Origin: Halobacillus alkaliphilus
GTDB taxonomy: Bacteria; Bacillota; Bacilli; Bacillales; Halobacillaceae
DNA length: 64,000 nucleotides
Reading direction: 5' to 3'
NCBI RefSeq assembly: GCF_900113125.1
Contig: NZ_FOOG01000010.1
Span: 53,834 to 117,833, forward strand
Shown here: positions 26,228 through 34,079 of the stretch, in pieces
Numbering within the stretch: position 1 is the first letter of the stretch
How the letters are laid out: each line of letters starts with the position of its first letter
Notes under the pieces: model-generated
What the model was told of the DNA's origin: nothing
Database searches by the model: none
Seen by the model: only the letters and a program-made list of their open reading frames with translations
Program-made: the position numbers and the translations under genes

Positions 26228-26866
26228 TCAATTTTCCATTACAGAAACTTGATCCATATACTCTTTCGCTAATTCTTCCAGTCTTTCATAGTCTTTGTCA
26301 CTATTGAGATTAGTTGTGGAAACTAATTGACTTCCTATTCCGACAACTTCTGCTCCACCATCCAAGAACTCATTCATATTGCTTAAATGAATGCCTCCTG
26401 TAGCCATAATTGAAATTTGAGAAAGCGGCCCTTTTATACTTTTTATTAATCCTGGGCCTACTGTGCTTGCTGGAAAAACCTTCACCATATCCGCTCCATA
26501 TTCATAAGCGGTTAGAATTTCTGTAGGAGTGAACGCTCCCGGGATACAAACTTTTCCATATCGTTTGGCTGCCCGTATCGTCTCTACGCTAAGTGTTGGA
26601 GCAACGATAAAATCTGCCCCGGAAGCTATCATTTGGATAGCCGTCTCTCCATCTAGTACCGTGCCTGCCCCTACTAGAAAGTCTCCCTTACACTCCTGCT
26701 TCACCTGTTCAATCATAGTGGCGCAACCTGGTGTTTCTGCGGTAATTTCAATAGCTTTAATCCCGCCATGTTGCAAGGATTTGGCAATGCTTACGATCTG
26801 GTCTTGTTGGGCCTTTCTTATAACTGGGACAACTTTTGCATTTTTTAACTGCTGTAAATGTGCCAT
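26228..26866 (-). CDS. kdgA: 2-keto-3-deoxy-6-phosphogluconate aldolase
   Basis: 212 residues, a class I aldolase of the KDPG/KHG family. KVVPVIRK, GIKAIEITAETPG with the catalytic Glu, GAGTVLDGE, IPGAFTPTEI and ADMVKVFPAS with the Schiff-base Lys are all present. It splits KDPG to pyruvate and glyceraldehyde 3-phosphate. I start at the ATG at 26866 behind GAGGAGG; the longer frame begins in hxlB. With KDG kinase it forms the lower Entner-Doudoroff branch. Confidence 0.92.
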   Translation of the reverse strand: MAHLQQLKNAKVVPVIRKAQQDQIVSIAKSLQHGGIKAIEITAETPGCATMIEQVKQECKGDFLVGAGTVLDGETAIQMIASGADFIVAPTLSVETIRAAKRYGKVCIPGAFTPTEILTAYEYGADMVKVFPASTVGPGLIKSIKGPLSQISIMATGGIHLSNMNEFLDGGAEVVGIGSQLVSTTNLNSDKDYERLEELAKEYMDQVSVMEN

Positions 26867-26880
26867 GTCCTCCTCCTCTT

Positions 26881-27435
26881 TCACTCTAAATTGGAATGCC
26901 GTTTCGTCATTTCTTCATACGAACTCATCGGACGCTGGTTTAAGCTGTATATGATAATGGCATCTAAAAGTAAGTGGAGAGATTGATCAAATTGATTTCC
27001 GAGCGGCTGGATCGTTTCTGGTTCAATCGGTAATCGTTTTTTAGTAGCTGCCGGTACAATCAATTGCTTATCACTAATCTCGGCAAGCTTCGATTCTGGG
27101 TTAGTAGTGATTGCTATAATCTCTGCTCCTGCCTGTTGAGCACTTAAAGCCTGTTGGTAGATAGAAGCCGTCGAACCAGATCCGGAAATGGCGATTAACA
27201 GATCACCGTCTTTAATGCTTGGGGTTATGGTTTCTCCAGTGACATACACAGGGTAGTCTCCGTGCATTAACCTCATGGCGAAAGCCTTCCCCATCAGCCC
27301 TGAACGCCCTTCCCCCGTCACAAAGATTCTGGCTGCCTGATTGATAGACAACGAAACCTCTGTAGCCTGATTTTCATCAATACGTGATAATACTTCGCTG
27401 ATTTCATTACTGACCGTCTGAATTGTTTGCTTCAT
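26881..27435 (-). CDS. hxlB: 6-phospho-3-hexuloisomerase (SIS domain)
   Basis: 184 residues with one SIS domain. FVTGEGRSGLMGKAFAMRLMHG, VYVTGETITPSIKDGDLL and AISGSGSTASIY follow the PHI consensus closely, including the second-site ETIQPLGNQFDQSLHLLLDA. PHI converts hexulose 6-phosphate to fructose 6-phosphate in the ribulose monophosphate pathway. It starts inside the end of hxlA (29-base overlap), so the two are coupled as in other HPS-PHI pairs. Its presence in a KDG operon is unusual. Confidence 0.9.
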   Translation of the reverse strand: MKQTIQTVSNEISEVLSRIDENQATEVSLSINQAARIFVTGEGRSGLMGKAFAMRLMHGDYPVYVTGETITPSIKDGDLLIAISGSGSTASIYQQALSAQQAGAEIIAITTNPESKLAEISDKQLIVPAATKKRLPIEPETIQPLGNQFDQSLHLLLDAIIIYSLNQRPMSSYEEMTKRHSNLE

Positions 27436-28057
27436 ATTTATCCATTTCTCCTTTCAGAAGAGATGCCGTTTCTTTAGGGTCAGGCTGCTTGGTTATCCCA
27501 CTCCCTATGATTAAAGTGTCCGGTTTATGGGCGAGGATCGTTGGCAGCGAAGATAAGTTAATTCCTCCAGCAACGGCTACTTCAAGAGATGGAAGATCTT
27601 TTACTAATGAAAATAAGTCATCGCTCATCTCTCCTGATTGCTGCATATCTTTACCAAAATGCAGGCTAACTAAATCCACTCCCATAGCTGCCAACTGCTT
27701 CAACCTTTCCTGATCTGTTATCCCTAACAGATCTACCATAATTCTTTTGTTTCGGTCTGAAGCAACATGGAGCATGTCTTGAATGGTCTGATCTGCAGCA
27801 AAAGCCATGACTGTGGTAATATCTGCCCCTGCATCAAATGCCTGAGCTGCCTCATGCTTTCCTGCATCACACGTTTTCATGTCTGCCACAATCACTTTCT
27901 CAGGATTCTCTTTTCGAATGCGCCGAATGATATTCATTCCGTATTCTTTTATGACGCCTGTGCCTACTTCAATCCAATCTGTAGATTCATAGGTTTTCTG
28001 AATCAAGTCCATACACTCTTCCTCGGTTAAACGATCCAACGCTATTTGAAGATTCAT
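27407..28057 (-). CDS. hxlA: 3-hexulose-6-phosphate synthase (HPS/KGPDC family)
   Basis: 216 residues, a (beta/alpha)8 member of the orotidine decarboxylase suprafamily. VIVADMKTCDAGKHEAAQAFDAG, split as VADMKTCDAG and HEAAQAFDAGADITTV, is the HPS signature D-x-K-x-x-D-x-G; VDLLGITDQ and LHFGKDMQQSG follow. Pairing with hxlB favours HPS activity (ribulose 5-phosphate plus formaldehyde) over keto-gulonate 6-phosphate decarboxylase. GAGGTGAG precedes the ATG. The formaldehyde regulator HxlR is absent; the operon is under a LacI protein. Confidence 0.88.
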   Translation of the reverse strand: MNLQIALDRLTEEECMDLIQKTYESTDWIEVGTGVIKEYGMNIIRRIRKENPEKVIVADMKTCDAGKHEAAQAFDAGADITTVMAFAADQTIQDMLHVASDRNKRIMVDLLGITDQERLKQLAAMGVDLVSLHFGKDMQQSGEMSDDLFSLVKDLPSLEVAVAGGINLSSLPTILAHKPDTLIIGSGITKQPDPKETASLLKGEMDKYEANNSDGQ

Positions 28058-28066
28058 TTACTCACC

Positions 28067-29020
28067 TCACCGTTCTACAAATACTCTTTCGCCTAACTGA
28101 ATTAACACTTCTTCCAGTTCTGGCAGTCCTTCATTATCGCCATAAACACTAACAACCATGGCGCCAATTGTATTAGCAAACCTTAATGTCCTTTCAAGAC
28201 CCCATCCTTTAAGAATCCCGAATATGAAGCCTGCGTCAAATCCATCTCCAGCTCCCACGGTATCGACAACTTTTACCGGTTTACTAGGTGGAAGACTTAA
28301 GGTTTCGTTGCCACAGTAACCAATAGCACCTTCTTCCCCTTTTTTAATAGCAATGGTGGAGATTCCGTATTGCTTGCAGGCATCGATGATTTCATCAGGC
28401 TGACTAACCCCGAGCAGCAGGTCGGCTTCGTCCACCCCCGTCAGCATAATATCTACGTAAGGGAGTAATTGTTTTAGGTTTTTCTGTGCTTCTTCTTTAC
28501 TCCATAACTTCAATCGAATATTTGGATCGAAGGAAATAAGAGCTCCATGATCCTTAGCGATGGTTATGGCCCGCTTAAGTAAAGGAATATTCTTTTGTGG
28601 ATCAATAGCTGCAAATACTCCTGTAATGTGAAGTAATCTAGTATTTCTAAGGGAATTTATATCTAAGGTTTTCTCCGTCAGTTCTGTTGTAGGAGAGGGG
28701 TAGCGATAGTAGAAGGTCTTTCCATCGCCTCCTTCTCGGATCTCTTTAAAATTCAGAGAGGTTTGGTAATGATCCAGCAGTTTCACAGCAGAAGTATCCA
28801 CGCCTTCCCCTCTGGCAAAGTTCCTAATATACTTCCCAAACTCATCATTTCCTAGGCGGCTGACCCACCCCGTCTGCAGTCCCAAACGAGCACATCCAAT
28901 AGCAACATTAAATTCTGCTCCTCCTGCTTTCCTGTGAAAAGTGGAGGAAAACCGCATTGGTCCCGTCTGAGAAGGGTCAAGCGTAATCATTGCATCGCCT
29001 ATAGTTAAGACATCATTCAT
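28067..29020 (-). CDS. kdgK: PfkB-family sugar kinase, probable KDG kinase
   Basis: 317 residues. The PfkB fold is shown by FHRKAGGAEFNVAIGCARLG near the N-terminus and DTVGAGDGFDAGFIFG near 255, the second PfkB signature with catalytic Asp. LTGVDEADLLLG is typical of KDG kinases. It phosphorylates 2-keto-3-deoxygluconate to KDPG, feeding the aldolase in the same operon; substrate is inferred from context. The ATG at 29020 follows AGGAGG; the longer frame would start at a TTG overlapping that site. Confidence 0.87.
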   Translation of the reverse strand: MNDVLTIGDAMITLDPSQTGPMRFSSTFHRKAGGAEFNVAIGCARLGLQTGWVSRLGNDEFGKYIRNFARGEGVDTSAVKLLDHYQTSLNFKEIREGGDGKTFYYRYPSPTTELTEKTLDINSLRNTRLLHITGVFAAIDPQKNIPLLKRAITIAKDHGALISFDPNIRLKLWSKEEAQKNLKQLLPYVDIMLTGVDEADLLLGVSQPDEIIDACKQYGISTIAIKKGEEGAIGYCGNETLSLPPSKPVKVVDTVGAGDGFDAGFIFGILKGWGLERTLRFANTIGAMVVSVYGDNEGLPELEEVLIQLGERVFVER

Positions 29021-29046
29021 ATTGTTGATCCTCCTCAAGTGGCTAG

Positions 29047-30051
29047 TTAAACTGATTCCCTGATCATTAAAGTTGGCTTAAAGCGGTAATCAGGCCGATC
29101 ATCTCGAATCTTGTTTTGTTTAATTTTATTTAATAATAGCTCGGCGGACATTTTCCCCATTTTGAATGTAGGCTGAGCTACGGTTGTAATGGTTGGGGTA
29201 TAAAAGCTTGCAAAAGATACATCATCAATGCCGATAATGGCTAGATCTTCCGGTATTCGAAGATCTTTTTGCTTCACATATTTTAAAATCTCCATGAGAA
29301 CCAGGTCATTACCTGCCAGAATCGCATCCGGAGGTTGATTCTGCCCCAGCATTTGATCTAAAGCTGTTTGTACCTCTTGCGGGGCTACGCTGCTAATGTA
29401 ATTCTCATTTTCTGCTATCCCATGCTTTTTCAAAGCGTTTTGATAGCCTTTCAGCCTTTCCAAACGCGGCGTAATGCTATCGATGATAGAAGTAGTAATA
29501 AGTCCGATTCTGCGGTGATTTTTTTCTACAAAATGATCTATCGCAAGTTCGGAAGCGACTTCGTTTTCCAGCATGATTGAGGATACCGGGATGTCTGGGA
29601 CCGAGCGATCCAGAAATACTACAGGGTATTTTTCATCGAGCATGCGCTGGTACAACTCTCTATTATTTCCTGTAGGAAAAATAATAAGTCCATCCACCTG
29701 CTTCGCTCTTAGCATTTCAATGTACCGCTTCTCCTTTACTGGATCATCGTCTGCGTTACATACAATGGTATGAAACCCTTCCTCGTTGCACACATCTTCA
29801 ATAGATCTGCTCACCTCTGTTGAAAAGGTGTGTAATATGTTCGCCACAATAACTCCAATGGTTTTTGTAGACTTTTGTTTCAGACTTCTAGCCACTATGT
29901 TCGGCTGATAGCCAAGGTCTTCTATTGCTTTTTTTATTCTAGCTTTGGTTTCTTCGCCCATATAGTCATATCGTTCGTTTAAATACTGAGACACAGTACT
30001 CTTTGAGACTGTTGCTTGATTAGCTACATCGGCTATGGTTATTTTTTTCAT
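29047..30051 (-). CDS. LacI-family transcriptional regulator (KdgR-like)
   Basis: 334 residues. N-terminal LacI helix-turn-helix ITIADVANQATVSKSTVSQYLN, followed by the hinge IVARSLKQKSTKTIGV and a periplasmic-binding-like sensor domain (GLIFPTGNN, AILAGNDLVLMEIL, IGIDDVSFASFYTPTITTV). The ATG at 30051 follows GGAG at 30061-30064. First gene of the operon, so probably a repressor controlling its own transcript, released by a sugar-acid intermediate. Palindromic operators sit immediately downstream of the promoter -10. Confidence 0.9.
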   Translation of the reverse strand: MKKITIADVANQATVSKSTVSQYLNERYDYMGEETKARIKKAIEDLGYQPNIVARSLKQKSTKTIGVIVANILHTFSTEVSRSIEDVCNEEGFHTIVCNADDDPVKEKRYIEMLRAKQVDGLIIFPTGNNRELYQRMLDEKYPVVFLDRSVPDIPVSSIMLENEVASELAIDHFVEKNHRRIGLITTSIIDSITPRLERLKGYQNALKKHGIAENENYISSVAPQEVQTALDQMLGQNQPPDAILAGNDLVLMEILKYVKQKDLRIPEDLAIIGIDDVSFASFYTPTITTVAQPTFKMGKMSAELLLNKIKQNKIRDDRPDYRFKPTLMIRESV

Positions 30052-30092
30052 TTGGCTAGTCTCCATATCTATTTTTAATTACTTTTTATGTT

Positions 30093-30121
30093 ACTAAACC
30101 GATTTACTAAATCGATTTAGT
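30093..30121 (-). promoter_or_regulatory. LacI-type operator, two overlapping palindromes
   Basis: ACTAAATCGATTTAGT (30106-30121) is a perfect 16-bp palindrome with the central CG typical of LacI operators. ACTAAACCGATTTACT (30093-30108) overlaps it, giving a 13-base direct repeat. Both lie directly after the -10 of the operon promoter. Confidence 0.75.
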
Positions 30122-30124
30122 GAA

Positions 30125-30153
30125 AGTATAAAATACATGTAAGCGCTTTACAA
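30125..30153 (-). promoter_or_regulatory. SigA promoter of the sugar-acid/TRAP operon
   Basis: Minus strand: TTGTAA (30148-30153), exactly 17 bases, TATACT (30125-30130). Transcription would start near 30118, inside the LacI operator. Confidence 0.75.
30138..30152 (-). promoter_or_regulatory. cre-like site over the -35 box
   Basis: TGTAAAGCGCTTACA (minus strand) is an interrupted palindrome related to cre but with an extra base, matching 12 of 14 consensus positions. It overlaps the -35 box, a position suited to CcpA repression. Confidence 0.5.
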
Positions 30154-30264
30154 GCTATTTTCAGAATTCTTTCGTCTGATTTCAATTCTGTAAAGTTTCA
30201 AATCACTTATATATAAGGCTTCCAACAGGTTTTCAATTACCAGAAATTTTTTTATAATCCAATA

Positions 30265-30292
30265 AAAAAGCTGCCCATAAGGGCAGCTTTTC
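30265..30292 (-). terminator. Terminator of the CAP-domain gene
   Basis: AAAAGCTGCCC pairs with GGGCAGCTTTT around ATAA, followed on the minus strand by TTATT. Confidence 0.85.
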
Positions 30293-30302
30293 TTCTATAT
30301 TC

Positions 30303-31046
30303 TTACCTGGGCTTCATAAACAATTGAGTCCAGTACGTACCATATTTACCAGAGTCTTCTATATAGCCTACTCCAATGTGTGTAAACTGATCATTTAAAA
30401 TATTGGCCCGGTGTCCTTCGCTATTCATCCAGCCTTCCACGACTTCTTCAGGAGTTCGTTGCCCAGCCGCAATATTTTCACCGGCGGCCCAATAAGAGAA
30501 GTCAAATTCATCCATCATCTCAAATGGCGAGCCGTAGGTAGGAGAAGTATGACTGAAATAATTTTTTTCAGCCATGTCCTCGGATTTCACAACCGCAAGT
30601 CCGCTTAGACGATTGAACATTTCAAGAGGTTCCAAGCCTTCTGCCGCCCGTTCTTCGTTCACCAGCGCTACTACTTCTTTTTCATACTCAGAAGGTTCAT
30701 AATCTTTAAGAGAAGAAGAAGAAAGATCGGTTTGTTCTTTGTTAACTTCTTCTACAGAACGTTCTTCAGGTGCGGCATTCTGGTTATCTTCAGGGACCAC
30801 AGGTGCAGGACTAGTTTCTATTTCAGGTTCCGGCATTTCACCGCTTCCAAAATATTTTTTCAGTTCTTCAATTAACGGGCTGGAAGCATCCCAATCGCTG
30901 AACCAATTCCCCACTTGATGGGCTTTCTCCGTGACCGAACCGAGGTGATCGTCTTTATTTTCCCATATTTCCTGAGCATAGGACGGGGCAGCTATTGTTC
31001 CAATAACTACAGCTACTATTATTACTAACAGGAGTTTTTTAATCAT
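30303..31046 (-). CDS. Secreted CAP-domain (SCP/YkwD-like) protein
   Basis: 247 residues. Signal peptide at residues 1-24 (hydrophobic core then PSYAQE cleavage site). A Pro/Glu/Ser-rich linker spans about 70-120. The C-terminal CAP domain has VALVNEERAAEGLEPL, MAEKNYFSHTSP, GENIAAGQRTPEEVVEGWMNSEGHRANIL and HIGVGY. These are the His/Glu cavity motifs of bacterial YkwD-type proteins. Likely secreted or wall associated; function unknown. AAGGAG precedes the ATG. Confidence 0.9.
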   Translation of the reverse strand: MIKKLLLVIIVAVVIGTIAAPSYAQEIWENKDDHLGSVTEKAHQVGNWFSDWDASSPLIEELKKYFGSGEMPEPEIETSPAPVVPEDNQNAAPEERSVEEVNKEQTDLSSSSLKDYEPSEYEKEVVALVNEERAAEGLEPLEMFNRLSGLAVVKSEDMAEKNYFSHTSPTYGSPFEMMDEFDFSYWAAGENIAAGQRTPEEVVEGWMNSEGHRANILNDQFTHIGVGYIEDSGKYGTYWTQLFMKPR

Positions 31047-31230
31047 CTACTCCGCTCCTTATCATCAAGTTGCCTAAAGTCTGGAGGTTACTGATAAGTT
31101 TATTATCTCATCCACGGGAGGGTACCACAAGCAAAGGGCCGAGCCAATCGTTTCCATAAAATCATTCTCTGATTTATTTATACTAAGCTTTAACTAATCT
31201 TTAATAAAGAATACCCCATCGCCCAATCAA

Positions 31231-32370
31231 TTAAGCATTTTTTAGAGAACCTTTATAAATCACTTTCTCCTGCATCAACAAATCAAGATCGCGGGCATGC
31301 TTCAGCAAGCGTTTTTGCTCAACTGGATTTACAAGAGATATCACCGTCCCGTCCGATGCGCCTAACCGTGCTGTCCGCCCAGCTCTATGAATATAAGCGG
31401 TAGCATCTTTCGGTACATCTAAATTGACGATATGATTAATATCTTTAATATCAAGACCTCTTGCTGCCACATCAGTTGCTAAAAGCAGGGGATAGTCACC
31501 TTTACGGAACTCTCTAATCGCTTTAGCCCGCTGTTCTTTCTTTGCATCACTGTGCAAAAGACCAAGGTCTAAGTTTTTATAGGTTAATTTCTCGGCAAAT
31601 ACATTCAACTTCGCTATATCCTGAAGAAATGCAAGACCCTTAAAACCATCCATCCTGGCCAGCTTACGAAGGACTTCAATCTTATCCCGGTCTTCACACA
31701 CCATATACGTATGCTCGACATCCGGCTTTTGTATTTCTGTTTCTACACGTACGACTTCTGTTTCTTCATCCATAAACTCTTGTGCTACGTCAATTACTTC
31801 TTCAGGCATCGTTGCTGAGAATAACAAGATTTGACGGTCTTTGAGCATACTTTCCAGAATGTCATTGACCGTTCGAATATGTTCTGGGACGAGCAACTGA
31901 TCGGCTTCATCCATGACCACTGTTTTGATTTCATGAGCTTTTACTTTTTTCTTTTTCATTAATTCATAGACCCGTCCCGGAGTACCAATCACTACTTGCG
32001 GCTTTTTCTTCAGTTTTTCCATTTGACGTTTGATATTTGCTCCACCGATAAGGGTAGTACTGTTAATTCCGCTTCCTTTCGTCCAATTCTGAACTTCTTC
32101 ATTAATCTGCATGACCAGTTCATGAGAAGAAGCTAAAATAAGGACCTGAGTGTGTTTTTGATCAGGATCGATTTTATGAAGCAAAGGAATAAGATAGGCA
32201 AGCGTCTTTCCACTTCCGGTAGGTGCTTCCCCCAATACATCTTCTCCATTTAAAATCAACGGGATGGCGCGTTCCTGGACCGTTGTAAGGGTTTCATACC
32301 CAGAGGTGCTCCATGCTTCCTTTAGAAAAGGGGATAGTTCATTAAACCATTCTGTTTGGTTGTTACTCAT
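31231..32370 (-). CDS. yfmL: DEAD-box RNA helicase (YfmL-like)
   Basis: 379 residues, close in length to Bacillus YfmL (376). Motifs in order: APTGSGKT (I), GGANIKRQ (GG), TPGRVYEL (Ib), VMDEADQLL (II), LFSATMPEE (III), LLATDVAARGLDI (V) and YIHRAGRTARLG (VI). No long C-terminal RNA-binding tail. YfmL has been linked to ribosome assembly and cold growth. The start at 32370 is spaced from AAAGGA; the in-frame ATG at 32379 is too close. A hairpin lies in front of it. Confidence 0.88.
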   Translation of the reverse strand: MSNNQTEWFNELSPFLKEAWSTSGYETLTTVQERAIPLILNGEDVLGEAPTGSGKTLAYLIPLLHKIDPDQKHTQVLILASSHELVMQINEEVQNWTKGSGINSTTLIGGANIKRQMEKLKKKPQVVIGTPGRVYELMKKKKVKAHEIKTVVMDEADQLLVPEHIRTVNDILESMLKDRQILLFSATMPEEVIDVAQEFMDEETEVVRVETEIQKPDVEHTYMVCEDRDKIEVLRKLARMDGFKGLAFLQDIAKLNVFAEKLTYKNLDLGLLHSDAKKEQRAKAIREFRKGDYPLLLATDVAARGLDIKDINHIVNLDVPKDATAYIHRAGRTARLGASDGTVISLVNPVEQKRLLKHARDLDLLMQEKVIYKGSLKNA

Positions 32371-32397
32371 AATTTTCATATCCTTTCTTTCGATCAT

Positions 32398-32446
32398 AAA
32401 AAAAAAGAGGCCTCATACCATATTGGATGGTTAAGAGACCTTTTAT
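32398..32446 (-). terminator. Hairpin between the SRPBCC gene and yfmL
   Basis: On the minus strand AAAAGGTCTC pairs with GAGGCCTCTTTT around a long loop and is followed by a run of Ts. It ends the SRPBCC transcript or attenuates read-through into yfmL. Confidence 0.6.
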
Positions 32447-32480
32447 ACATAATCCATAGCTTGCTTTATATTATACACGA

Positions 32481-32921
32481 TTAACGGTTGGTTTCGATAT
32501 AATTTTTCAAGTGGACAAGGTGGTCCTGGTCCTCTTTTCTAATAATTCTTTCGATCAAAGGTCTTGTCAGCTTATTACGAAGCCCTTCCGTATAGAGCTC
32601 TCCGCGAAATTCCACCTTCGTCCCATCACTCACTTCGGAAAACGTATAATGATATCTTAAGTCAAGACCGTTCTGGACACTTTGTACAGAATAACGCTGG
32701 TTTTTCAGAAAGTTAGTCACCTCAATTACAGAGGAAGCTTTCCTGCCTCTGATTTCTCTGGTTTCTTTAAACTGATAACCTTTCCGGACAGGCCCATCCG
32801 ACAACAATTCTACTTTGATCACAGCATCCATAATTTCAGGACTATTTTTAAAATCAGTAGCGGCTTCAAAGACTTCATTAACGGGCTTCTTAATTGTTAT
32901 ACTTTTTTCAAGAAAAGACAT
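32481..32921 (-). CDS. SRPBCC-family protein (START-like fold)
   Basis: 146 residues. The N-terminal SFLEKSITIKKPVNEVFEAATDFKNSPEIM is the usual opening of polyketide cyclase/dehydrase-type SRPBCC proteins; later strands contain FKETREIRGRKAS and YHYTFSEVSDGTKVEFRGEL. The fold makes a deep hydrophobic pocket, so it probably binds a lipid-like ligand. GGAGGG precedes the ATG. No further function can be assigned. Confidence 0.82.
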   Translation of the reverse strand: MSFLEKSITIKKPVNEVFEAATDFKNSPEIMDAVIKVELLSDGPVRKGYQFKETREIRGRKASSVIEVTNFLKNQRYSVQSVQNGLDLRYHYTFSEVSDGTKVEFRGELYTEGLRNKLTRPLIERIIRKEDQDHLVHLKNYIETNR

Positions 32922-33010
32922 AAAAACCCTCCGGAATAAACAGAATCAATCCCCATTAAATAGTTCTCTATCCCCTCTTATTTCCCTGCATGGATCACAC
33001 ACTATATATG

Positions 33011-33871
33011 TTACTCATTTCTTTTTAAAGAAAAGCCCAGTTTTTTTAGCGCACTTCCTAAGTTTGGCTGACTGTCCACTTCTTTTAATTCATCTCTAAT
33101 ATCAACTGCCTTCACAGCAAGATCCGGCTGCATTCCTGTGATAACAGGGGTGACCCCAATCAGCTTAAGTATATTCACAATTTTTAATAGAGAAGCCCCG
33201 ACTGTCTCGTCGATAACAGAAATACCCGATAAATCTATCACTAGATCATCCAGCTCCCATTCCTGGCTTTTCTGCAGAGTCATCTGAATGATCATATCAG
33301 CTCTCTCTTCGCTAATCTCTCCGATCACCGGTAAAATCGCTACGCTTTCCGTAATGGGAACAAGAGGTGCTGACAACTGATTAATCTGTTCCTTAGCACG
33401 CTCAAGCTCAAGCACATAAGTCAGAAGCGATGCCATGGTTTCAAACAATTCAATGCTCTCCCGTGAAAAATAAGTGGGCTCTGAATGAAGCCCACAGATG
33501 GTTCCATAATTGGATCCATCTTTATAAAAAATAGGAACGGCTATAAAACTACCTTTTTCCAGTGGACGTTTTCCCAAAATTGCCTGGCCTTTTTCTTCTT
33601 TCGTAAGATCAGAAATGATATATGCTTTCTTTCCGTGGTCGAGACTTCTTTTGCAGAGAGTACCATCTAAGGGAAAGGTTTCTCCCTTTGATACCAGGGG
33701 TTCCTTTTGACTGGCTACTTGTATTACTTTACAAGTTTCCCCGTCATCTGAGGTAAAAAACAAAGTATCAAGATTAGTGGATTGATCCATCAGTTCAATA
33801 ATACTCTTTGCTACTTCCTCAAAGTCTTGAAAATTTCTTGGTATTAAAAATTTTTGAGGTGGATGATTCAT
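33011..33871 (-). CDS. GAF-STAS protein, RsbR-like
   Basis: 286 residues. Residues about 15-155 form a GAF-like sensor (GTLCKRSLDHGKKAYIISDL, FIAVPIFYKDGSNYGTICGL). Residues 170-280 form a STAS domain: VAILPVIGEISEERAD, DDLVIDLSGISVIDETVGASLLKI and GVTPVITGMQPDLA, as in RsbR-family stressosome proteins. In RsbR proteins the non-STAS half senses a signal and the STAS half is phosphorylated by an RsbT kinase. No rsb genes are nearby. AAAGGTGAG precedes the ATG. Stressosome membership is inference. Confidence 0.82.
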   Translation of the reverse strand: MNHPPQKFLIPRNFQDFEEVAKSIIELMDQSTNLDTLFFTSDDGETCKVIQVASQKEPLVSKGETFPLDGTLCKRSLDHGKKAYIISDLTKEEKGQAILGKRPLEKGSFIAVPIFYKDGSNYGTICGLHSEPTYFSRESIELFETMASLLTYVLELERAKEQINQLSAPLVPITESVAILPVIGEISEERADMIIQMTLQKSQEWELDDLVIDLSGISVIDETVGASLLKIVNILKLIGVTPVITGMQPDLAVKAVDIRDELKEVDSQPNLGSALKKLGFSLKRNE

Positions 33872-34079
33872 AACTAACTCACCTTTCTATACTCTTACGT
33901 CACTTTATATTGACTATACTTGAAAACGCTATTTGTTATCTACCCTTTTACAGTAACAAATATGTCACTATTAAGTAATGTTTTTAATCAAAGTTGAAAT
34001 CCGGAAAGCGAAAGGAATATCTTTTGCCAACTCCACACAACCTATAAAAATCAATCGTGCGAAATGAGGTACATATATT

